Assembly (NCBI GenBank): GCA_902762955.1
Contig: CACWQH010000003.1
Span: 17,990 to 81,989, forward strand
From: an uncultured Lachnospiraceae bacterium
GTDB taxonomy: Bacteria; Bacillota; Clostridia; Lachnospirales; Lachnospiraceae
DNA: 64,000 bases
Direction: 5' to 3'
How positions within the stretch are numbered: the stretch's first letter is position 1; every line of letters begins with the position of its first letter. The notes under the pieces are model-generated. The model made no database searches, was not told the DNA's origin, and worked only from the letters and a program-made list of their open reading frames with translations. Shown here piece after piece: positions 9,145 through 16,200 of this stretch. The position numbers and the translations under genes are program-made.

Positions 9145-9173
9145 TTGATTTAGAAAAGTTGCTTTGCTATAAT
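9145..9173 (+). promoter_or_regulatory. Sigma-A promoter of the YunG-Nudix gene
   Basis: TTGATT (9145-9150), 17 nt, then a perfect TATAAT (9168-9173). The predicted start is near 9180, giving a leader of about 75 nt. Confidence 0.75.
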
Positions 9174-9256
9174 GAACGCATGGGCAATGAACATATCTTC
9201 TTTATAAATAAGCATTGCCTTAAGGCTTTAATTTGTGTTGAAGGGATTAAATTTAA

Positions 9257-10183
9257 ATGAAAGAATATAATTTCTACGGATGGGAGCAGGCAGATGTGCC
9301 GGCTTTGATTGATACATATAAGGGAATAAGTACACCGCGTGATTTATATGATGTGTTATCAGATATTTGGTGTGAATATACTTGTGCGCCACGTTTGAGA
9401 AAAGAGTGGTCAGCTGACAATAAAACTCTTGGTCAGTGCTCGATTACGGCATTTCTGGTACAGGATATATTTGGCGGTGAGGTATATGGCATACTTCGTC
9501 CGGGTGGAAATTATCACTGTTATAATGTAGTCGGTGATAAGAAGTTTGATCTGACAAGTGAGCAGTTTGGGGATGAGGTACTTTATTATGACGATAATCC
9601 CATACAGACGCGAGAGGTTCATTTTGCCAGGGAAGAGAAAAGATTAAGATATGAATATCTGAAAAAAGAATTATTGAAAACTACAAATGCATATAACACA
9701 AGTGTCAAAAGCCCAAGTGCAAAAAGTGAGCATACAACCCTTTGCTACATAATTAAGGATGGCAAGGTGCTTATGATGCTTCGCAATAAGAAAAAGCAGG
9801 ATATCAATCAAAATAAATGGATAGGCGTGGGAGGACATTTTGAACACGGCGAAAGTCTGGATGAATGCCTTCTAAGAGAGGTTAAAGAGGAAACCGGACT
9901 TGTGCTTACAAGCTATAAGGCAAGGGGCATCGTTACATTTTGCTATAAGGATGTGGTGGAATATATGCATCTTTATACTGCCGATCAATATGAGGGCGAG
10001 CTTTCTGTCTGTAATGAGGGAGAGCTTTCCTGGATTGATAAGGATAAGGTTATGGACTTGAATATCTGGGAGGGTGACCGGATATTTCTAAAGCTTTTAC
10101 TTGAGGATGCAGGATATTTTTCGCTAAAGCTTGTCTATGATGATGAGGGAAGGCTTATAGATAAGCATCTCGTTATTAATTGA
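9257..10183 (+). CDS. YunG-like domain fused to a Nudix hydrolase
   Basis: It has 308 residues in two parts. The N-terminal ~125 residues resemble the YunG family of Firmicutes: GQCSITAFLVQD (C61), then HCYNVVGDKKFDLT (H87, D98). The C-H-D order recalls a papain/transglutaminase-like fold; that is inference. Residues 158-290 form a Nudix domain with a complete Nudix box, G193 to L215: G-x5-E199-x7-R207-E208-V-x-E211-E212-x-G-L. MutT-like hydrolysis of an oxidised or damaged nucleotide is expected from the family, but the substrate cannot be read. It is transcribed from the regulated promoter at 9145-9173. Confidence 0.85.
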   Translation: MKEYNFYGWEQADVPALIDTYKGISTPRDLYDVLSDIWCEYTCAPRLRKEWSADNKTLGQCSITAFLVQDIFGGEVYGILRPGGNYHCYNVVGDKKFDLTSEQFGDEVLYYDDNPIQTREVHFAREEKRLRYEYLKKELLKTTNAYNTSVKSPSAKSEHTTLCYIIKDGKVLMMLRNKKKQDINQNKWIGVGGHFEHGESLDECLLREVKEETGLVLTSYKARGIVTFCYKDVVEYMHLYTADQYEGELSVCNEGELSWIDKDKVMDLNIWEGDRIFLKLLLEDAGYFSLKLVYDDEGRLIDKHLVIN

Positions 10184-10216
10184 CGGTTTACATAACTTTT
10201 TGTTTCGGAGGATGCT

Positions 10217-10951
10217 ATGTTTAGAGAAGTTACCATGGAGGAAATTTCCGATGGAAGAACCTATGAATTAAATGACATGGTTAAATGCGATACCGGCGAC
10301 TGTAAGAATTGCCATAAGTGCTGCACCGGAATGGGTTCATCGGTGATAATAGATCCATTTGATGTCTGGAGATTAAAAAATGAACTTAAGCTTGGCTTTG
10401 AGGAGCTTTTGCAAAAGGGATATATTGAGCTTAATATGGTAGATGGTTTGATTCTCCCGAATCTTAGAATGAATGAGAAGAATGCCTGTTCATTTTTGGA
10501 TGATAACGGAAGATGCAGCATACATAAGGCCAGACCCGGGATTTGCAGGATATTTCCGCTTGGAAGGGTTTATGATGATAAGGGCTTTAAGTATTTTGTT
10601 CAAAAAGGACAGTGCTTTAAAGAAAAAAGTCTTGTAAAAATCAAGGTTAAGAAGTGGATTGATACGGATGGACTTTCAAAAAATCAGGAATATGTTTTAA
10701 AATGGCATGATTTTATAAGAGCTGTCGGAGAAAAGATGATTAAGCTCAGGGACAGTGGCAGAGGTGAGATGCTTAATGATATAGCCATGTACGTTCTAAA
10801 TGAGTTTTTTGTCAAGGATTTTGAAATTGATGATAAAAATATAACTGATGAAAATAATTATAGAAAAGGTGATGATTGTGACATTACAGATATTTATTAT
10901 ATAATTTCAAACAGAATTGAAGTTGCCTATGAAAATATATTGAAAGTATAA
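10217..10951 (+). CDS. YkgJ-family cysteine-cluster protein
   Basis: It has 244 residues. Cysteines C24, C29, C32, C35 and C36 form a dense N-terminal cluster. A second group follows in CSFLDDNGRC and ARPGICRIFPLG, with another cysteine in KGQCFKE. This is the YkgJ/UPF0153 pattern, thought to bind zinc or an Fe-S cluster; the biochemical role is not established. The C-terminal third is acidic and unrelated to the core. The RBS is CGGAGGA. It follows the Nudix gene after 33 nt and is probably co-transcribed. Confidence 0.85.
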   Translation: MFREVTMEEISDGRTYELNDMVKCDTGDCKNCHKCCTGMGSSVIIDPFDVWRLKNELKLGFEELLQKGYIELNMVDGLILPNLRMNEKNACSFLDDNGRCSIHKARPGICRIFPLGRVYDDKGFKYFVQKGQCFKEKSLVKIKVKKWIDTDGLSKNQEYVLKWHDFIRAVGEKMIKLRDSGRGEMLNDIAMYVLNEFFVKDFEIDDKNITDENNYRKGDDCDITDIYYIISNRIEVAYENILKV

Positions 10952-11033
10952 TGCGAGCGAAGGTTAATAAATTTTATATAATAGATATAACTATGAACAA
11001 GAAAAAAATAATAATAAAAAGTGAGGATGAAAT

Positions 11034-11726
11034 ATGCTTGGAATAATCGGTGCAATGGATGAAGAAGTAAGCAAGTTAAAAGAGGCTATGGAAGAGGTTG
11101 AAATAACTAAAAAGGCTTCAATGGATTTTTATAAGGGCAAGATGTCCGGAAAGGATGTAGTTGTGGTTCGTTCGGGCATAGGCAAGGTAAATGCCGGAAT
11201 GTGTACTCAGATTCTTTCAGATTTATATGGCGTTGATGCAGTTATCAATACAGGTATAGCCGGAAGTTTAAATGCTGATATAGATATAGGTGATATAGTT
11301 CTTTCCACTGATGCACTTCAGCATGATATGGATGCAACAGGCTTCGGGTATGAGCCGGGAGTTATACCGCGTATGGAAACATCGACATTTATAGCTGATG
11401 AAAAATTAAGAAGTATAGCAAAGGAATGTTGTGTGAGGGTTAATCCTGATATTAATGTGTTTGAAGGAAGAGTAGTAAGCGGAGACCAGTTTATCTCAGA
11501 TAAGGCGGTTAAAGACAGAATTGTAAAAAGCTTTGCGGGCTTTTGTACTGAGATGGAGGGTGCAGCTATAGCTCAGGCAGCTTATCTCAATAAAATTCCT
11601 TTCCTTATTATAAGAGCGATATCGGATAAGGCGGATGACAGTGCTACAGAGGATTATCCGACCTTTGAAAAGAAAGCTATAGAGCACAGCGTTAAATTGG
11701 TTAAAGCCATCGTGGAAGAATATTAA
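11034..11726 (+). CDS. mtnN: 5'-methylthioadenosine/S-adenosylhomocysteine nucleosidase
   Basis: Cleaves adenine from S-adenosylhomocysteine and methylthioadenosine, first step of the activated methyl cycle in bacteria with LuxS. It has 230 residues. GIIGAMDEEV carries the family's N-terminal catalytic glutamate (E11). TEMEGAA gives the ribose-binding E175, and RAISDKAD gives the catalytic acid D198. It starts at ATG 11034 after GTGAGGATG. luxS lies 102 nt downstream, so the two steps are encoded side by side. Confidence 0.96.
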   Translation: MLGIIGAMDEEVSKLKEAMEEVEITKKASMDFYKGKMSGKDVVVVRSGIGKVNAGMCTQILSDLYGVDAVINTGIAGSLNADIDIGDIVLSTDALQHDMDATGFGYEPGVIPRMETSTFIADEKLRSIAKECCVRVNPDINVFEGRVVSGDQFISDKAVKDRIVKSFAGFCTEMEGAAIAQAAYLNKIPFLIIRAISDKADDSATEDYPTFEKKAIEHSVKLVKAIVEEY

Positions 11727-11828
11727 ATTAACTGCTTTTTTATATATAGCTAAAAACAATAATGATTTTAATAGCTTATTATGTTATACTTGAAAAAGAA
11801 AATTATTTAGTTGAAGGGAGATAATGAA

Positions 11829-12353
11829 ATGGACTTAATTCCAAGTTTTTCCGTTGACCACACTAAGATTGTTCCGGGAATATTTACCAGCAGGGTGGAC
11901 GTTCTTGGCGATCAGAAGGTTACTACCTATGACGTGAGAGTCACAAGACCTAACATAGAGCCTGCCGTTGAGGTGGCAGCGATGCATACACTGGAGCATA
12001 TTATCGCTACATACTTAAGAAATGATCCTGATTGGAAGGATGAGATTATCTACTGGGGACCTATGGGATGTCTGACAGGATTTTATCTTATCATGAAGGG
12101 TAACCGTGAACCAAAGGATATCTATGATTTGGTTCTTAGAGCCTTTAAATCGGTTGAGGAATCAGAGGAGGTTCCGGGTGCTTCGGCAGTAAACTGCGGC
12201 AATTACCTGATGCACAATCTTGAGATTGCCAAGTGGTATGCACGTAAATTTGCCGGTTATCTCTCTGAAAACGAAGGCAAGTCTGAAATCTTTGAGTATC
12301 CAAGGTCAGAAAGATTCGTGACTGAGGACGGTCGTCAATTCTTTGATTCTTAA
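11829..12353 (+). CDS. luxS: S-ribosylhomocysteine lyase (AI-2 synthesis)
   Basis: Converts S-ribosylhomocysteine to homocysteine and DPD, the precursor of autoinducer-2. It has 174 residues from ATG 11829, preceded by GAAGGGAGA; a TTG 18 nt upstream is in frame but overlaps that RBS. The metal ligands H53 and H57 are in the HTLEH motif (53-57), with C123 in AVNCGNY. The catalytic cysteine is C81 in GPMGC. All hallmark residues are intact, so it should be active. It works directly after MtnN. Confidence 0.97.
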   Translation: MDLIPSFSVDHTKIVPGIFTSRVDVLGDQKVTTYDVRVTRPNIEPAVEVAAMHTLEHIIATYLRNDPDWKDEIIYWGPMGCLTGFYLIMKGNREPKDIYDLVLRAFKSVEESEEVPGASAVNCGNYLMHNLEIAKWYARKFAGYLSENEGKSEIFEYPRSERFVTEDGRQFFDS

Positions 12354-12438
12354 AAAAGAGTATAAGGATAAAGGCAAATTATTTTAGAAAGTATGAATTG
12401 CATAACTGTTTAGTTATTATAATAATATGTGGTGAATT

Positions 12439-12485
12439 AAAAGGACAAAATTTGGTTTATTAACCTGATTTTGCCCTTTTTGGTT
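12439..12485 (+). terminator. Terminator after luxS
   Basis: Arms 12439-12457 and 12462-12481 pair over 19 positions with a few mismatches around a TATT loop, and the right arm ends in a run of five T. A and T on the two sides also allow weak function in reverse. Confidence 0.7.
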
Positions 12486-12511
12486 TACATAACCAATGTT
12501 GGTTTACATAA
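12480..12511 (+). repeat. Direct repeat in the luxS downstream region
   Basis: TTGGTTTACATAA is present at 12480-12492 and 12499-12511, a 19-nt period. The 11-bp core GGTTTACATAA also occurs at 10185-10195, just after the Nudix gene. The 340-nt gap 12354-12693 otherwise holds the luxS terminator and a possible promoter at 12546-12572. Confidence 0.5.
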
Positions 12512-12545
12512 AAATGATACTATTTGTGTCATTTTGGAAAAAATC

Positions 12546-12572
12546 TTGACTAAGAATATAAAATTATATAAT
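12546..12572 (+). promoter_or_regulatory. Possible promoter for the small protein at 12694
   Basis: TTGACT (12546-12551) and a perfect TATAAT (12567-12572), but with only 15 nt between them, shorter than the usual 16 to 18. Confidence 0.4.
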
Positions 12573-12693
12573 CTTAAATTATAGATGTGTATTGAAATTG
12601 TTAAAAAGCAAGTCGCATCTACAGTTGAAGGGTGTGTTAAAGGGTATGAAATAAGTAATGTAAAATGTATGTGACAATTTGGAGGTTAAAATT

Positions 12694-12900
12694 ATGGAGG
12701 AGAAAAAAGAAAAATATACTAAAGACAATGAAACAAATGAAAACAGTCAGGAGGATAATAAAACTGACAAAAAAAAGAAGAAACTGAATTACAGTGCATA
12801 TTATAATGATATTATAGTAAGAGAGCAGCCTTTTTATAATTCTGATAAATCTATTAAAGGTAAATATACTCCTTTTGGGAAACAGGAGTGGTTTAAATAA
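12694..12900 (+). CDS. Small highly charged hypothetical protein
   Basis: It has 68 residues from ATG 12694, which has a well-spaced RBS GGAGG (12681-12685). The first half is almost only Lys, Glu, Asp and Asn and would be disordered. The second half, after a five-lysine run, has aromatic residues (YSAYYNDI, EQPFYN, GKQEWFK). I recognise no family. It has its own flanking non-coding regions and is likely monocistronic. Confidence 0.5.
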   Translation: MEEKKEKYTKDNETNENSQEDNKTDKKKKKLNYSAYYNDIIVREQPFYNSDKSIKGKYTPFGKQEWFK

Positions 12901-12965
12901 CTTTACTATTCATATTTTCATTAAAATATCCGATATATCCGTTGGAGATTTATATTTTTAAATTA

Positions 12966-13031
12966 TTTTTTTGTTCAAAATATTGCAAAATAATTTCAAT
13001 AATACAAAATGCACCACTTTGAACAAAAAAA
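12966..13031 (+). repeat. Perfect 14-bp inverted repeat with 38-nt gap
   Basis: TTTTTTTGTTCAAA (12966-12979) and TTTGAACAAAAAAA (13018-13031) are exact inverted copies. They lie in the 339-nt AT-rich gap 12901-13239. As RNA this could form a large hairpin, but no T-run follows arm 2, so a terminator is unlikely; a paired protein-binding site is an alternative. Confidence 0.5.
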
Positions 13032-13064
13032 ATACCATATTTTGTAGAATTTTATAAAAAAGTA

Positions 13065-13093
13065 TTTTATTTTTATTAATAATGTGGTATAAT
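13065..13093 (+). promoter_or_regulatory. Extended -10 promoter of the large surface protein
   Basis: TGG-TATAAT (13085-13093) is an extended -10 element with a perfect hexamer. The -35 (TTTTAT, 13065-13070) is weak. The predicted leader of about 140 nt contains no riboswitch I recognise. Confidence 0.6.
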
Positions 13094-13239
13094 TCCTTAT
13101 ATTATGGCGTAAAAGACGTATTTTTATGCCTAAAAACCATGAGAATCAAACATGCTTTTTTAGAGAATGCAGAAATTTTAATAAATGTAGCTGTTAAACG
13201 TTTTATCAGGTAAATTAATTAAAATAATGAGGTGAAGAG

Positions 13240-16200
13240 ATGAATTTCAAAGACAAATTAATTAAAAGGTTAGTTGATGTCGGTAAAAAACATAGGATAC
13301 TGGTTTATCCTATGCTTGTTCTTGTTGCAATTATAAGTGCAATTTCCCATGCAATATATTGGGGAAAGGGGAACGGCAGGAAGCTTGTTGCTTCTGTGGT
13401 TATAGTTGCGCTCTTAATTACCCAGTCTCTTTTCCTCACTTCATCTGCGGATACAAGCGAAAATGATCCGGTCGTCGGAACAGAACAGGAAGAAGGAACG
13501 GAAGTAGGAGTTGAACCTCAGGAAGACAATACAGATGGAAATCCATCAGATATAAATGCTGCGGATGGAAGTACTGATGATGGTGCAACTTCGGATGGAA
13601 ACGTTGATGACGGAATATCTGCAGATGTAAATACAGAAAATGTAAATTCAAATGGTGAAGAAACACTAAATCAGGCTTCTTCAAATGAATCTGATGGTGA
13701 TGATGAAATTATTGATGACAATAACCTTCTTGGTGATGGTGAGAGTTCTGAATTACAAAATATTAACTATTATATTGTATATACAGACGCTACAGGTTCT
13801 AAAGTAACCAATATGATTACCAGTTCGGCAATTGATGAAAACGGAACAGCAACCGTTTTGAGTGGCGATGAAGTAGTATCGGACTGGTCCGGATATGCGG
13901 GAACCGGAGCATTTTCGGTAGAGGGACCATATTTACATAGCACCGGAACTGCAATTTCGGGAAATGATGTAAATGCATGGGCAGATGACAAAGAAATAGA
14001 AGGTAATGTTGTAAAGCTGTATTATAATGTATCAAGAACAAGCTATACAATAACCATAGATGGAAATGGCGGAACAGCAGGTGAAAGCTCGACAGTTACA
14101 AGAACAGTTAATACTACAACAGGGGCAGTTGATGAAATTGTAAGCTATACTCCGGAAGAAGAAGGGTATGGATTTAAAAAGACGGGTTATATATATAAAG
14201 GTGTAGGTACAAGCCCTATTGATGTATCCCTTTCAAATCTTACATTATACGCCCAGTGGGAGGGGCAGCCTTATACTGTTATATATAATACTATTGATCC
14301 AAGATATGCTGATAAAATAGATGATAATGGTGAAACTTCGATTCAGAAGGAATATAAGTTTGGTGATTCTGTTGATCCTTTGACGGATTCCGATATTAAA
14401 GCAACAAGTGCCGGATATGTATTGGATGGATGGAAAGATACAGATGGAGTCTTTTACAGTAAAGGTATCACACTTGCCAATAATGAGTTGGCAATACAGG
14501 ATACGGAAAGTGAAAGTGGTATTTCATCAACCGGTAAGACTCTTACAGCAGTATGGAAGTACAGAGACGTTAACCTTAGCTTTAGTGATGGTTCTAAAAC
14601 AATTACCGCACAGTATGGTGACACAATTGATCAGAGTATTGTGACTATATATGCGGATGAAACAGCAGGAAATAATAATTTTTCATATACAATGGCTGAT
14701 GCCAGTAGTTCTGCACTTGAAGGCTTAGGTATCAGTGTTCAGGTAACCCAAACAGGCGGAAATGTTACAGGATTTAAATTAAGCGGTACTCTTAGTGATA
14801 TAGACGAAGAAGGAGTTTCTATAGTAATTACCATTTCTGATTCAAATAAAGCAGAAGGTGATACTTCAGGCGCTATGACTCAGACCCTTACTCTTATATC
14901 AAATAAGAGACAGGTTACTATGGATCCGTCTACTGTAAAGGATGCTACAGGTAATCCGATTGAGAAAAATTATAATGGATTGACATCCATATCTACATCG
15001 GGAACATGTGATGTTCTTAACAAGGTCGGAAGTGATAAAGTTAATGTTACTTTTGCTCAGGCGGCAGAACTTTATGATCCGAATGTCGGAACAGGAAAAC
15101 CTGTTATTTTAAGTAATGTTAATCTTGCGGGAGATGATGCAGGAAAATATGTATTGTACAATAACAGTGCTCCTGTAGCAGCAAATGCATCTGTTACCTT
15201 GGACGGTGTCGCAACGGTTAATGCAAGTGGTGTTCCGGTTACAATCAGATTGGCAGATGATTCTGCAAGTACACTTTTTGGCGCGGCTACACCTGTATAC
15301 ACACTTGAAATAACTGATACAAGCAAGTTGTCATCAGAGGACGCAACCATCTATGCAGGATGTTCCACAGATTCTGAAAGGGAGTCCTTTATAGCAAGCA
15401 AGATGGGCTTTTCCGGTTGGAGCTGTGCAAGAACTATATACAGCCCGGTTAAGTCGTATGATATAACACCGGTATTTAGTACCGGCGGTACATACAATTA
15501 TACTGCAAATGTTTCTCCATCTAAGGAAACCTTTACTGTAACAAGAGATAGTGGAGAAGGACATTATGAATTTGACAGAGATGCTGTAAATGGAATTTAT
15601 CCGGGACTGAATATCACTGCTACATCCGGTTATGATAAAGTTAGAATCGTAACTGATGGTGATATATCAGAAGGTGCTGATAAGGGAACGGTTGAAGGTA
15701 AGTTTAAAACTTCGGTAAATGTTCCGGATGGAAAAAATCAGACAATTCAGCTTCAGATGCTTAATTCTGCGACAGGCGCTATAACTGAGATAGTAACACT
15801 TACAGGAATAAGCGTTGATTCCAGTTGCCCTGAACTTAAGAGCTTTTCAGTTACACCTAATAAAACATTGATTAATGAACCGATATTCAATGGAATACCA
15901 TTTGGAGCATATTACCATACTCAGACGGTAGAAGGTTCCAATGTTGAGAGTGTAAGTATAAATTTTGTATATTCATCAAAGGATAGTGATTGTAAGACAC
16001 TTTATTATACCTTTACTGATGAAAATGGAAATGAATTAACAAGCGGTTCAAAGCAGATGACCAAAAATGCAGCGGGTGATTATGAAGCATCCATGACCAT
16101 TGGTACAGGTGTATACGGTAAGCTTAGTGTATATGCTGTAAATGAGCCTGGAATTAGTTCGGCTATAAGCTATATAAGACTCAATGACTCACTGACAAAG

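Noticed and set aside
13100-13239. Riboswitch in the leader of the surface-protein gene
   Set aside because: I looked for c-di-GMP and other common classes; the conserved cores are not visible.
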